From UBA3792 sp964426415 (GTDB taxonomy: Bacteria; Bacillota; Clostridia; Christensenellales; CAG-138): DNA of 64,000 bases. Position 1 is the stretch's first letter; each line of letters opens with the position of its first letter. The notes beneath the pieces were generated by a model, which worked only from the letters and a program-made list of their open reading frames with translations, was not told the origin of the DNA and did not search any database. Positions 51,340-59,936 of the stretch are shown in pieces. The DNA lies in NCBI GenBank assembly GCA_964426415.1, contig CAYRQM010000001.1, positions 70,835 through 134,834 on the forward strand, given 5' to 3'. The position numbers and the translations under genes are program-made.

Positions 51340-51858
51340 ATGATTTTGCGCGCCAAGGGCTTCACCTACATGGATGCGCGGATGCGGCTTGTGTTTTTGA
51401 ACAGCGACCTGTCCGACGAGGAAGCCCGCATCGTGCTGGCGCATGAGGAAGGGCATATCTGCTGCAACCATTTCGATCACAAAGCGTTGGCGGGGCGGGA
51501 CGTAACCGAGGAACATGAGGCGAACGAGTTTGCCCATGTCGTGCTGACCGCCAAACGCCCCTCCGCGGTGCTGCGCTTTTGCAAGCGGCACCTTTGGCTT
51601 CTCCTTCTGCTTGCGGCGCTCGTCGCCGCCGCCATCGCCGTGCCCATCGTCGTGACGCGCTGCGTCCAATCGCAGGCGCAGCAGTCCGCCACGCCCGCCT
51701 TTGGCGACTACTACCTCACCGCCACCGGCTCCAAGTACCACCTTGCCACCTGCGGATACGTCGCGGGCAAGGAGGGCACGCACAAAATGACCAAAGCCGA
51801 ATTCGACAGCGGGCTGTACAGCCCCTGCAAGTATTGCCTGTCCCAATATCAAAACTAA
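51340..51858 (+). CDS. ImmA/IrrE-type metallopeptidase with membrane anchor (C-terminal part)
   Basis: 172 aa. Zinc-protease motif HEEGH at residues 35-39 within LAHEEGHICCNHF, followed by an EANEFAH helix that usually gives the third ligand. One membrane helix at about 86-106 (WLLLLLAALVAAAIAVPIVV) and a C-terminal outer domain with YLTATGSKYHLATCGYV...PCKYC, a Cys/His pattern seen at the ends of many secreted bacterial proteins and probably metal-binding. There is no good ribosome-binding site before ATG 51340, and the first part of the protease domain lies upstream behind an in-frame stop. Confidence 0.7.
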   Translation: MILRAKGFTYMDARMRLVFLNSDLSDEEARIVLAHEEGHICCNHFDHKALAGRDVTEEHEANEFAHVVLTAKRPSAVLRFCKRHLWLLLLLAALVAAAIAVPIVVTRCVQSQAQQSATPAFGDYYLTATGSKYHLATCGYVAGKEGTHKMTKAEFDSGLYSPCKYCLSQYQN

Positions 51859-51866
51859 CGCCATCA

Positions 51867-51898
51867 TAAAAGCACCCGACGCGAAGTCGGGCGCTTTT
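51867..51898. terminator. Bidirectional terminator at the end of the rnf operon
   Basis: AGCACCCGAC (51871-51880) pairs with GTCGGGCGCT (51886-51895), with A-rich sequence on one side and T-rich on the other. It serves the protease gene and rnfB, which converge here. Confidence 0.85.
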
Positions 51899-51909
51899 GC
51901 GTTTGCGCA

Positions 51910-52746
51910 TTATTTCTCCCAGTCGTAGCTCTCGTGAAGCCCTTCGAAGAAATTGTAGATGCAATGCATGGGGCACGCTGCCGCACACGCGCCGCAGCGG
52001 GTGCACTTTGCGGCGTCGATCTCCGCCACACCGTTCACCACATGGATGGCGTCGGAGGGGCATTCGCGCTCACAGCGTTTGCAGCCGATGCAAGCCGTCT
52101 TGCACTGCAGCCGCGCCGTTTTGCCGATCTCGGTGTTGCGGCATTGGACGACGATGTACTTGTTCTTGGGCAGCAGCGTGATGATGCTGCGCGGACAGGC
52201 GTTGACGCACGCGCCGCAGCCGGTGCAGTAGTCGTCGTTGATGCGCGCCACGCCGTTTTCCAGCGTGATGGCGTGGAACTTGCACACGTCGTAGCAGTCG
52301 CCATAGCCCAAGCAGGAAAAGCTGCAAGCCTTTGGCCCGCCTGAAAGGTTCGCCGCCGCACGGCAGCTTTTGGGGCCTTGGTATTCGTAGCGGACGCTGA
52401 CATTGTCACAGGTGCCGTTGCAGCGCACCCGCGCCACCATACGGTCGCCCACATCGCCCGCGTTGACGCCCATGACGGCGGCAACCGCTTCGGCAGACTT
52501 TTTGCCGCCTGCGGTACAGCCCGAAACGGGCGCTTTGCCGTCTACCACCGCCTGCGCAAACCCGTCGCAGCCCGCATAGCCGCATGCGCCGCAGTTGGCG
52601 CCCGCCAGACAGGCGCGCACCTGTTCCACACGCGGGTCGGTTTCCACGGCAAATTTCTTGCCGACTACGCCCAAGAGCAGCCCAAATACGCCGCCCAGCA
52701 CCGTCAGAATCCCCACGGCAATGAGGATGGGAAGAATGGTTTCCAT
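51910..52746 (-). CDS. rnfB: Rnf complex subunit RnfB (ferredoxin-type electron entry)
   Basis: Iron-sulfur subunit that takes electrons from reduced ferredoxin. 278 aa. One N-terminal membrane helix (ILIAVGILTVLGGVFGLLLGVV), then a CX2CX4C-type cluster motif (CLAGANCGACGYAGC) and several ferredoxin motifs: CLGYGDCYDVC, CTGCGACVNACP, CIGCKRCERECP and CTRCGACAAACP, giving room for several [4Fe-4S] clusters. Last gene of the operon, 13 nt after rnfA. Confidence 0.96.
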   Translation of the reverse strand: METILPILIAVGILTVLGGVFGLLLGVVGKKFAVETDPRVEQVRACLAGANCGACGYAGCDGFAQAVVDGKAPVSGCTAGGKKSAEAVAAVMGVNAGDVGDRMVARVRCNGTCDNVSVRYEYQGPKSCRAAANLSGGPKACSFSCLGYGDCYDVCKFHAITLENGVARINDDYCTGCGACVNACPRSIITLLPKNKYIVVQCRNTEIGKTARLQCKTACIGCKRCERECPSDAIHVVNGVAEIDAAKCTRCGACAAACPMHCIYNFFEGLHESYDWEK

Positions 52747-52759
52747 TGCGTCGCCCCCT

Positions 52760-53371
52760 TTAGCTCAGATTGGAGAACAGCCCCGAAAAGCCCATAAACG
52801 CCACCGCCATCAAACCTGCCGTAATCAGCGAGATGGGGAAGCCCTTGAGGGATTTGGGGATGTTGGAATCTTCCATGCGTTCCCGCACGCCTGCCATCAG
52901 CACAATGGCAAGGAGGAACCCCAGTGCGCCGAACACGCCGTTGAGCACCGCCCAGACAAGCCCGACGCCACCTGAAAATTCGACGTTCAGCAGGCAGACG
53001 CCCAGCACCGCGCAGTTGGTGGTAATCAGCGGCAGATAGATGCCCAGCGCGCCGTACAGCGCAGGGCTGCATTTCTTGAGGAACATCTCGACGCATTGCA
53101 CCAGCGCGGCAATGACCAAAATGAAGCAGATGGTTTGGAGGTACTGAAGCCCCCACAGCACCAGCAGCGCGTTGACGCCGTAGGTGATGAGGGACGCCAG
53201 CGCCATGACGAATGTGACCGCCATGCCCATGCCAAACGCCGTTTCGACCTTGCTCGATACGCCCAAAAACGGGCAGCAGCCCAAGAAGCGCGAGAAGATG
53301 AAGTTGTTGGTGAGAATGCAGCTGACCATGAACAGCAGGACGCTGCCGATGGTGATGGTATCGTAGTTCAT
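52760..53371 (-). CDS. rnfA: Rnf complex subunit RnfA
   Basis: Integral membrane subunit, 203 aa, about six helices. Begins MNYDTITIGSVLLFMVSCILTNNFIFSRFLG; the segments NNFIFSRFLGCCPFLG and ITTNCAVLGVCL contain the conserved cysteines thought to hold an intramembrane iron-sulfur centre together with RnfE. GGAGG precedes the ATG at 53371, which overlaps the rnfE stop by 4 nt. Confidence 0.95.
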   Translation of the reverse strand: MNYDTITIGSVLLFMVSCILTNNFIFSRFLGCCPFLGVSSKVETAFGMGMAVTFVMALASLITYGVNALLVLWGLQYLQTICFILVIAALVQCVEMFLKKCSPALYGALGIYLPLITTNCAVLGVCLLNVEFSGGVGLVWAVLNGVFGALGFLLAIVLMAGVRERMEDSNIPKSLKGFPISLITAGLMAVAFMGFSGLFSNLS

Positions 53372-54000
53372 GCTTGCACCTCCTTCTTGGCGCGGCGCGC
53401 TTCGAACTTGGCGGTGATGAGGTTCATGCACCACAGCAGCAGTCCGAACACGATGAACCCGCCCGCAGGCAGGATGGTCAGCAGCATGGGCTCGTAGGAT
53501 GCGGGCAAAACGGAAAGCCCAAAGAGAGAACCGTTGCCGATCAATTCACGGATGGCGCCCATCAGCGTGATGGCAAGCGTGAAGCCCAGCCCCATGCCGA
53601 CGCCGTCCACGGCGGAAAGCAGCACGGTGTTTTTGCTGGCAAACGCTTCGGCGCGTGCCAAGATGATGCAGTTGACCACGATCAGCGGAATGAACATGCC
53701 CAGCGCGTCGTACAGCGACGGGACAAACGCCTGCATGAGCATTTGTACCATGGTGACGAACGTGCAAATGACCACGATGAACGCGGGGATGCGGATTTTG
53801 TCGGGGATGAAGCGGCGCAGCAGCGAGATGACCACATTGCTGCCAAGCAGCACGAACGTCGCCGCAAGCCCCATGCCCACGCCGTTGATGGCGCTGGTGG
53901 TGACCGCCATGGTGGGGCAAGTGCCCAGCACAAGGCGGAAGGTGGGGTTCTCGGTGAGGATGCCGTTCAAAAAGACGGATGAAAGCTTTTTCTTTTCCAT
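53368..54000 (-). CDS. rnfE: Rnf complex subunit RnfE
   Basis: Integral membrane subunit homologous to RnfA, 210 aa, about six helices. NGILTENPTFRLVLGTCPTMAVTTS and IPLIVVNCIILARAEAFASKN carry the conserved Asn-Pro and Cys positions of the family. Starts 1 nt after rnfG and overlaps rnfA by 4 nt. Confidence 0.95.
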   Translation of the reverse strand: MEKKKLSSVFLNGILTENPTFRLVLGTCPTMAVTTSAINGVGMGLAATFVLLGSNVVISLLRRFIPDKIRIPAFIVVICTFVTMVQMLMQAFVPSLYDALGMFIPLIVVNCIILARAEAFASKNTVLLSAVDGVGMGLGFTLAITLMGAIRELIGNGSLFGLSVLPASYEPMLLTILPAGGFIVFGLLLWCMNLITAKFEARRAKKEVQA

Positions 54001-54001
54001 G

Positions 54002-54562
54002 TTACTTTCCTCCTGCGTAATCGGCTTGGAACGCCGTCAAAATGGCGGTCAGCGCATTGACCTCGTTGGTGACGGCACGCGACGAGATGGTGGCGCCCGA
54101 AACGGCGTCGATCTGTTGGTCGGTGCTTGCCGTGCCATGCTTGACCGCGGTCAGCTCGTCGCTTTTTCCGATAAACTGATCGGTAAACGCGGCGTCCTTG
54201 GTTTTGGCGCCAAGACCTGCCGTCTCTTTGAAGCCGCTGCCGCCCACGGAAATGCCTGTAATCGTGCCGTCAACGGACAGCCCCACCGTCACTTCGATGA
54301 CGCCGCCAAAGCCCTTGGTTTCGCCCGACGTCACAAAGCCCACGACCGCGCCCGCAGCGTCGCGCCCCACATACACGGTCTCGTCCGCATTGGGCTCGAA
54401 GGCTGCGGCTTGGGGCAGGACGGTCTTGCGCGCTTCTTCGGCGGCGGCAAGCGCCTGCTTGGCAATCGGCTGCTCGGTGACGGCGTGGACGACGCCCAAC
54501 GCAAGCCCCGCAACCAACGCAATCACCAAAAGACGCCAGCAAAGATTGAGAATGTTACGCAT
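54002..54562 (-). CDS. rnfG: Rnf complex subunit RnfG (covalent FMN)
   Basis: 186 aa with one N-terminal membrane helix (LLVIALVAGLALGVVHAVT) and an extracytoplasmic FMN-binding domain. The threonine of DAVSGATISSRAV is the covalent FMN attachment site in this family. Also GFGGVIEVTVGLSVDGTI and SGFKETAGLGAK as in other RnfG. Overlaps rnfD by 8 nt. Confidence 0.95.
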   Translation of the reverse strand: MRNILNLCWRLLVIALVAGLALGVVHAVTEQPIAKQALAAAEEARKTVLPQAAAFEPNADETVYVGRDAAGAVVGFVTSGETKGFGGVIEVTVGLSVDGTITGISVGGSGFKETAGLGAKTKDAAFTDQFIGKSDELTAVKHGTASTDQQIDAVSGATISSRAVTNEVNALTAILTAFQADYAGGK

Positions 54563-55514
54563 GGGATTTCACCTCCCCGTAGACACGCGGCTTGACCCAA
54601 CGGTCGATCAGCGGCGTTGCGATGTTCATAATGAGAATGGCGTAGGTCACGCCCTCGGGGTAGCTGCCGAAATAGCGGATGACCGCCACCAACAGCCCGC
54701 ACCCGACGCCAAAGATGAGCCGTCCGTTGCGCGTCATGGGGTTGGTCACATAGTCGGTTGCCATAAAGACCGCCCCAAACAGCACGCCGCCGGACAGCAC
54801 GGGACGCAGCAGCATATCGGGCAGGTTGGTAAACCCGTCCTTTGCCAGCCCAAACAGGAACGCGAACACGATGAACGAGCCGATGAACGACACGGGCACG
54901 TCCCATGTGATGACGCCGGAAAGCAGCAGCACCGCAAGCCCGACCAAGATTGCCAGCTTGCACACCTCGCCCATGGAGCCGGGGATGTCGCCAAAGAACA
55001 GCTGCGAGAGGGAGGCGTTATAGGCGCCCTCCTTGGCAAGCACCGTCGCGGAGGATACGGCGTCGGCTTGGAAGAAACGCGACACGGGTGAAGTGAACGC
55101 GGTCATGCGGGTTGGCCAGCTTGCCAACAGCACGGCGCGGGCAGCCAATGCGGGATTGAGAAAGTTGCAGCCCAGCCCGCCAAAGAGCTGCTTGACCAGC
55201 AGGATGGCGACGGCGGCGCCGACAAGCACCATCCACCAAGGGGCGGAGGCGGGAAGATTGAGCGAAAGGATGACGCCCGTCACCACGGCGGAAAGGTCGC
55301 GGATGGTGATGGGACGCTTGGCAATCCATTGCGCCAACGCTTCGAAGCCGACGCAGGAGACGACGGACAGCGCGGTCAGAAACAGGACGCGCCAACCGAA
55401 ATAGTACGCCGCGGCGACATAGACGGGCAGCAGCGCCAACAGCACGGTGCCCATGACCGCTTGGGTGGTGCGCCGACTGCGCACATGCGGCGCGGGTGAA
55501 ACACGAAATCCCAT
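54555..55514 (-). CDS. rnfD: Rnf complex subunit RnfD
   Basis: Polytopic membrane subunit, 319 aa, with a covalent flavin. Starts MGFRVSPAPHVRSRR; DAVSSATVLAKEGA supplies the threonine for FMN attachment, and GGLGCNFLNPALAARA and YVTNPMTRNGRLIFG are family segments. ATG 55514 has GGAGG upstream and lies 3 nt from the rnfC stop. Part of the sodium- or proton-translocating core. Confidence 0.95.
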   Translation of the reverse strand: MGFRVSPAPHVRSRRTTQAVMGTVLLALLPVYVAAAYYFGWRVLFLTALSVVSCVGFEALAQWIAKRPITIRDLSAVVTGVILSLNLPASAPWWMVLVGAAVAILLVKQLFGGLGCNFLNPALAARAVLLASWPTRMTAFTSPVSRFFQADAVSSATVLAKEGAYNASLSQLFFGDIPGSMGEVCKLAILVGLAVLLLSGVITWDVPVSFIGSFIVFAFLFGLAKDGFTNLPDMLLRPVLSGGVLFGAVFMATDYVTNPMTRNGRLIFGVGCGLLVAVIRYFGSYPEGVTYAILIMNIATPLIDRWVKPRVYGEVKSHA

Positions 55515-55516
55515 GG

Positions 55517-56836
55517 TTACCTCCGATTCTTCGCCGCGATCATCTCTTTGGCGATCTTGCATGCCGCGGTGAGATGCCGATTGGCAGGACAGATGTAGGA
55601 GCAGGCGCCGCAGGCGATGCAGTCCATCGCATTGTCCTTTTCGGCGCGTGTCCAGTCCTTGCGCTCGACGTCAAACTTGACGGCGTAGGGACGCAGATGG
55701 ATGGGGCAGACGGAGACGCACCGACCGCAGCGGATGCAGGCGGATTCGGCGTCGGCGCTGTCCATCGCTTCATCGTAGACCAGAATGCCGCCGCCCGCCT
55801 TCGTGACGGAAACGGCGTCGTTCGCACAGCAGAAGCCCGTCATGGGGCCGCCCGAAATGAGCTTTTTCGGTTCGCCCTTGTAGCCGCCCGCTTGGGCGAT
55901 GGCGTCCGCGTAGCGCGTGCCGATGCGCAGCCGCAGGTTGACGGGCAGGTTGACCGCGCCCGTGACGGTGGTGATACGCTCCACCAAGGGCTTGCCCAAA
56001 AGAACGGCGTCCGCAACGGCTGCGGCGGTCTCTACATTGAACACCAGCGCGCCCGCGTCGATGGGCAGCTTCTTTTGCGGAACCTGCTTGCCGGTCACCA
56101 CTTCGATGAGCTGCTTTTCACCGCCCTGCGGGTACTTGGTTTTCAGAGGCAATACGGAAACGCCGTCAAGCCCTTCGACGGCGGTGCGCAGCGCCGCGAT
56201 GCAGCCGGGCTTGTTTTCTTCGACGGCAATCACGCCGCGCTTGACGGAAGCCGCCTTCATCAGAAGCCGCAAGCCGTTGACGACGCGAGTCGGTTCTTCG
56301 AGCATCAGGCGATGGTCGCAGGTCAGATACGGCTCGCATTCCGCACCGTTCAAGATGACCACGTCGGCAGTCTTGCCTTCGGGGACGTTCAGCTTGACCG
56401 CAGACGGGAACGCCGCGCCGCCCATGCCCACAATGCCCGCTTCCTTGACGGCGGCGAGAATGTCTTGGGGCGTGACGGTTTCCAACGTGCCCTTGGGCGA
56501 AAGCGGCGCCCATTCATCCAGCCCGTCGGAGGTGATTTCGATGCAAAGCTCGGGATGCCCCTTGAGCTGCTGGCGCGGCTCGACCGCCGTGACGGTACCG
56601 CTGACGGACGCGTGCACGGCGCAGCCCAGCCCGCCGTTGGGCGTGGCAATCAGCTGCCCCGTCAGGACATGATCGCCCTTTTGCACGCAGGGCGTGGAGG
56701 GCGCGCCAAGGTGCATGCCGACCGGAATGACCACCACATCCGCCAAATAGGAGCGGATTGCGGCGTCGCGGGAAAGCGGCTTGCCCTCATGGATTTGTTG
56801 CAGCGGGTGTACGCCGCCGCGGAACGTGTGTTTCAA
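55517..56836 (-). CDS. rnfC: Rnf complex subunit RnfC (NADH-binding)
   Basis: Peripheral subunit where NAD is reduced. 439 aa. N-terminal HTFRGGVHP, an NADH/FMN-binding Rossmann-type part with GIVGMGGAAFPSAVKL and LNGAECEPYLTCD, and two ferredoxin-type motifs near the C-terminus (CIRCGRCVSVCP and CIACGACSYICP). The start is a TTG at 56836: GGGAGG stands 7 nt before it and homology begins there; the longer frame also begins at a TTG but has no such site. First rnf gene of the operon, 35 nt after the CvpA-like gene. Confidence 0.93.
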   Translation of the reverse strand: MKHTFRGGVHPLQQIHEGKPLSRDAAIRSYLADVVVIPVGMHLGAPSTPCVQKGDHVLTGQLIATPNGGLGCAVHASVSGTVTAVEPRQQLKGHPELCIEITSDGLDEWAPLSPKGTLETVTPQDILAAVKEAGIVGMGGAAFPSAVKLNVPEGKTADVVILNGAECEPYLTCDHRLMLEEPTRVVNGLRLLMKAASVKRGVIAVEENKPGCIAALRTAVEGLDGVSVLPLKTKYPQGGEKQLIEVVTGKQVPQKKLPIDAGALVFNVETAAAVADAVLLGKPLVERITTVTGAVNLPVNLRLRIGTRYADAIAQAGGYKGEPKKLISGGPMTGFCCANDAVSVTKAGGGILVYDEAMDSADAESACIRCGRCVSVCPIHLRPYAVKFDVERKDWTRAEKDNAMDCIACGACSYICPANRHLTAACKIAKEMIAAKNRR

Positions 56837-56870
56837 AGTGACTCCTCCCAATCTCAAATAATGAATATAA

Positions 56871-57572
56871 TTATGTAGTCGGAATCATCCACAGCAGCGG
56901 ATTCATGCGATAGAAGAACCCGCCGATGGGCGAATCGACAAGATAGCCGCCGAGCTTGGTATCGATGGTCAACAGGATCGGGGCAACCAAAAACAGGATG
57001 TACAGCAGCAGCACGCCGTGCAAAAAGCCGATCCCGCAGGAGAACAGGGGATCGAACCGCCGTAAAACGGGCAGCCCGCGGGACGCATAATCGACGGTAC
57101 GCAGGATAAACCCAAACAGCACGCGAAACAGGACGAACAGCGCCAGCAGCGACAGGATGTTGATGACGACGTCCACAATGGTTTGGTTGAAATAGTCGCC
57201 CAACGTCACGATGTCGTCCTTGGCATAGGCGAGATTTTGGATGTTGCGCGTGACGGCGCGACCCAGTGGCAGCGGCATATCGGCGTTTTCCACGATGACC
57301 GCAAGCTCCTCGTCGGAGACGTCGGAGGCGGGGTCGTGCACCAGCTCGACGGCGGTTTCGTTGATGTATTCGTAGCCTTCGAAATAGTACAGCATGCTGC
57401 CGTAAAGGGATTCGTTGCTCTTGACGCCGCCCGCCAAGACGGGCACCATCAGCAGCGCAAGAAAGAAGGATACGACCGTAATGCCAATGCTGAGCGCAGA
57501 GTAAATCACCCCACGGTAATACCCCGCAAGGATGCACAGACCCAGAACGACAAGCACGAGTACGCTGACCAT
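56871..57572 (-). CDS. CvpA-like membrane protein
   Basis: 233 aa. N-terminal helices with LGLCILAGYYRGVIYSALS, which resembles the start of the CvpA (colicin V production) family, then an acidic soluble stretch of about 90 residues (GYEYINETAVELVHDPASDV...) and further helices at about 130-160 and 180-215. CvpA relatives usually have four helices and about 160-180 residues, so the central insertion makes this a longer variant. Lies between the DUF5711-like gene and rnfC in the same orientation. Confidence 0.7.
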   Translation of the reverse strand: MVSVLVLVVLGLCILAGYYRGVIYSALSIGITVVSFFLALLMVPVLAGGVKSNESLYGSMLYYFEGYEYINETAVELVHDPASDVSDEELAVIVENADMPLPLGRAVTRNIQNLAYAKDDIVTLGDYFNQTIVDVVINILSLLALFVLFRVLFGFILRTVDYASRGLPVLRRFDPLFSCGIGFLHGVLLLYILFLVAPILLTIDTKLGGYLVDSPIGGFFYRMNPLLWMIPTT

Positions 57573-57587
57573 AGACGCTCCTTTCGA

Positions 57588-58784
57588 TTAGTTCAAAATC
57601 GTTTTGTAGCAGGCGGTATCGGTGAACAGCAGAAATGCGGAATCTTGGTATTCCAGCACGGCGGTGGGCAGATACCGAAGCTCGATGTCCAACCGCTTGG
57701 AACCCGCATAGGTGTAGGTGTTGAAGCGATTGGTGGTAAAGACATAGATGACGTTGTTTTGCAGGTACGCGCCCACAATCTGCGCCGGCATGTACAGCTG
57801 CATGATGGTGGACCAAGTGTCGTCGTCCTCCGAAACGGTGAGCAGGCGTAAGAGGTTCGAGGAGCCGCCCGCCGTGACGTTGGGCATTTCGATGAAGTAC
57901 GCGCCGCCGCTGCCGTAAGCGAAATCGACGATGGTCGTGCCGAACACGCGCACGCGGTAGCGCTCGGAGGAGAATCCGCCGTCGTCCTCGCGGTCGTAGC
58001 GGATGATGTCCTGCGTGCCCACCAAAAAGAGGCATTTTTCGGAGACGTAGGCGTCGTAGATGGTTTGGTTGTAAAAGTGATCGGAGTAGAACAGCAGCGT
58101 GCCGCCCGTCGTGCAGTCGTAGATACGCACCAGCGATTCTTCGGTGAATTGCCCCACGTCGACGGTGGACACCCACAAAAGCTCTTTGCCGCCGACCGTG
58201 AAAAAGTCGAACGCAATCACGTCGCTTGCGCCAAGCGGCACGACGCCTGCCGTCGGGGTGGAGCCGTCGGCGTTTGCGGCGGCGCGCACCAGCAGGATGT
58301 TGCGGTCGTCCGCATCGGTTTCGTACAGGACGGCGCCGTAGCTGCTGCCCGCCCGCACGTCCATCACGTCGCCGCCCGAAAGGGAGAAGTAGTTGTGTCC
58401 CTGCACCTGCACCGCGCTGCCCGCGTACAGAATGGTGACGTTGGCGGAGGCGTCAAAGCCCTCGACGGAGCCGCTCATGGAGGTGGCGACCACCTTGTCG
58501 GAGGCGCTTGCCCGCAGCTTGACCAGCGCGGCGGCGGTGCGGTAGGAAAGTACGTCGTCCTTGAGCTGGTAGTTGTAGCCCACGGCGACGTTCGTTTCGG
58601 TGTAGACGAGCTTTGCTGCCTGATCGCCATAGACCAAGAAGACCAGCGCCGCGACGGCGATGAGCAGAATCATGGCGGCAACGCCAAAGATGGAAAGACG
58701 CGATACCGTCATCTTTCCGACGTTCAGCTTGGTTTCCGAGCTGGCACGAATATAGTCTTTGAAGCGCTGCCAAGAAGAGCTCAT
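57588..58784 (-). CDS. Membrane-anchored beta-propeller-like protein (DUF5711-like)
   Basis: 398 aa. A short cytoplasmic N-terminus (MSSSWQRFKDYIRASSETKLN), one membrane helix at about residues 33-52 (VAAMILLIAVAALVFLVYG), and about 340 outer residues rich in repeated beta-strand units of the type LLWVSTVD...LVRIYD, VFGTTIVDFAY, YVFTTNRFNTYTYAG. The pattern suggests a propeller, as in DUF5711 proteins of Clostridia; no catalytic motif. ATG 58784 has AAAGGAG upstream and overlaps the previous gene by 4 nt. Probably a sensor or scaffold outside the membrane. Confidence 0.65.
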   Translation of the reverse strand: MSSSWQRFKDYIRASSETKLNVGKMTVSRLSIFGVAAMILLIAVAALVFLVYGDQAAKLVYTETNVAVGYNYQLKDDVLSYRTAAALVKLRASASDKVVATSMSGSVEGFDASANVTILYAGSAVQVQGHNYFSLSGGDVMDVRAGSSYGAVLYETDADDRNILLVRAAANADGSTPTAGVVPLGASDVIAFDFFTVGGKELLWVSTVDVGQFTEESLVRIYDCTTGGTLLFYSDHFYNQTIYDAYVSEKCLFLVGTQDIIRYDREDDGGFSSERYRVRVFGTTIVDFAYGSGGAYFIEMPNVTAGGSSNLLRLLTVSEDDDTWSTIMQLYMPAQIVGAYLQNNVIYVFTTNRFNTYTYAGSKRLDIELRYLPTAVLEYQDSAFLLFTDTACYKTILN

Positions 58785-59686
58785 GGTTCTCCTTTCAAAA
58801 CAGAGTTGGGGACGCGCACGCGCATCGCTTTGGGAAGGACTTGAAAGACGACGGGCGTACCTTGCATCCGTTCGCCGTCCACTTCGATGCGCGAAACGGG
58901 ATCGCATACGATGGAGACTCGCCGCGCCTTGCGGTAGGTGATGTAGGGCAGGGCCGTGTGCTCGCCCTTGATGAACTTGGACAACAGCTGCAGAAGCTTG
59001 CGCCGTGTGACGTCGTGGGCGATGCACAGATCCAGCAGCCCGTCGGTCATGTCGGCTTCGGGCGTGACGCGCATCCCACCGCCGAAATACTGTCCGTTGC
59101 CCGCGACGGCAAGCAGGACGTTTTGCTCGACGGTTCCGTCCTCAAACGCGATGGTGGAGGGGCGCAGCATCAGCCCAAAAACCGCCTTCAGCACGCCCAA
59201 GATATACGCCAAGCTGCCGTTGCCCTTGCAGATGGGCTTATACTGTTCGGTGTAGTCCAGCACGTCCACATCGAACCCAAACCCTGCCACGTTGAAGAAG
59301 ATTTGCTCATTGGCTTGTCCCGCGTCCACCGTCAAATCCGTGCCGTGCAGCAGCGTGTCCACCGCATCGGACACGGCAAGCGGAATGCCAAGCGGCCGCA
59401 CATAATCGTTGCCCGTGCCGCAGGGGATGATGCCCAAAACCTTGTCCGTATGGACGACCGACAGCGCCGTCTCCCGAATGGTTCCGTCGCCGCCCACGGC
59501 AACGATGCAGTCGAACCCTTCGGCAATCGCTTCGGCGGCAAGCGCGGTGGCGTGACCCATATATTCGGTGCGCCGCACGACAAAGTCTGCACCTGCCAAG
59601 GTAAGCGCGGCGACCGCGTCGTCGATGGACTTTTGCGCCGCACCGCTCTTGGCGGTTGGGTTGCAAATCAAGCAATAGCGTTCCAT
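58781..59686 (-). CDS. Diacylglycerol kinase-family lipid kinase (YegS/DgkB type)
   Basis: 301 aa. Nucleotide-binding loop VAVGGDGTIRE (GGDGT) at about 63-73, NPTAKSG near the start, IPCGTGNDYVRPLGI and ADMTDGLLDLCI, all DAGK-catalytic-domain signatures. Substrate could be diacylglycerol, as for DgkB in Firmicutes, but this fold also includes sphingosine and other lipid kinases. First gene of the minus-strand operon; overlaps the next gene by 4 nt. Confidence 0.88.
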   Translation of the reverse strand: MERYCLICNPTAKSGAAQKSIDDAVAALTLAGADFVVRRTEYMGHATALAAEAIAEGFDCIVAVGGDGTIRETALSVVHTDKVLGIIPCGTGNDYVRPLGIPLAVSDAVDTLLHGTDLTVDAGQANEQIFFNVAGFGFDVDVLDYTEQYKPICKGNGSLAYILGVLKAVFGLMLRPSTIAFEDGTVEQNVLLAVAGNGQYFGGGMRVTPEADMTDGLLDLCIAHDVTRRKLLQLLSKFIKGEHTALPYITYRKARRVSIVCDPVSRIEVDGERMQGTPVVFQVLPKAMRVRVPNSVLKGEP

Positions 59687-59721
59687 GCGTTCCCCATACT
59701 TTCCTATTATTTCAGTTTTTT

Positions 59722-59750
59722 ATCTTACCACAGAAACTGCGTGGGGTCAA
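59722..59750 (-). promoter_or_regulatory. Promoter of the lipid-kinase to rnf operon
   Basis: On the minus strand TTGACC (59750-59745) and TAAGAT (59727-59722) with a 17-bp spacer and TGG before the -10. It is the only clear promoter found upstream of the nine-gene run. Confidence 0.75.
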
Positions 59751-59814
59751 GCAGACACGCACGACTTTCCAGAATTGGCGCACGACCATATATTATGGAT
59801 AGAATCGCACAGCA

Positions 59815-59831
59815 TTGCAAACAATTTGCAA
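59815..59831. repeat. Perfect inverted repeat upstream of tig
   Basis: TTGCAAA (59815-59821) and TTTGCAA (59825-59831) around CAA; a third TTGCAA at 59858 is the tig -35. Could be an operator or a hairpin. No protein is associated with it. Confidence 0.5.
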
Positions 59832-59857
59832 CATTGGAATGAATTTGAGAACGGTTC

Positions 59858-59886
59858 TTGCAAATATGGAACGGGTATGGTATAGT
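59858..59886 (+). promoter_or_regulatory. Promoter of tig-clpP-clpX
   Basis: TTGCAA at 59858-59863 and TATAGT at 59881-59886, 17-bp spacer, extended TGG before the -10. No CtsR- or HrcA-type operator is evident around it. Confidence 0.8.
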
Positions 59887-59936
59887 AATCCAACACTGGC
59901 GGAGTATGTGCCGCTTATTAATGAAGGAGAAGAAAC

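Noticed and set aside
50602..51858. Prophage or integrative element suggested by the XRE-ImmA pair
   Set aside because: No integrase, att repeats, structural or conjugation genes nearby; the neighbours are ordinary chromosomal genes.
56837..56870. Separate promoter for rnfC
   Set aside because: The gap has AT-rich TATATT-like text but no -35 at a suitable distance; too weak to call.
56854..58176. 440-codon minus-strand frame over the CvpA-like and DUF5711-like genes
   Set aside because: Out-of-frame shadow, rich in Arg and His, crossing two genes with good starts.
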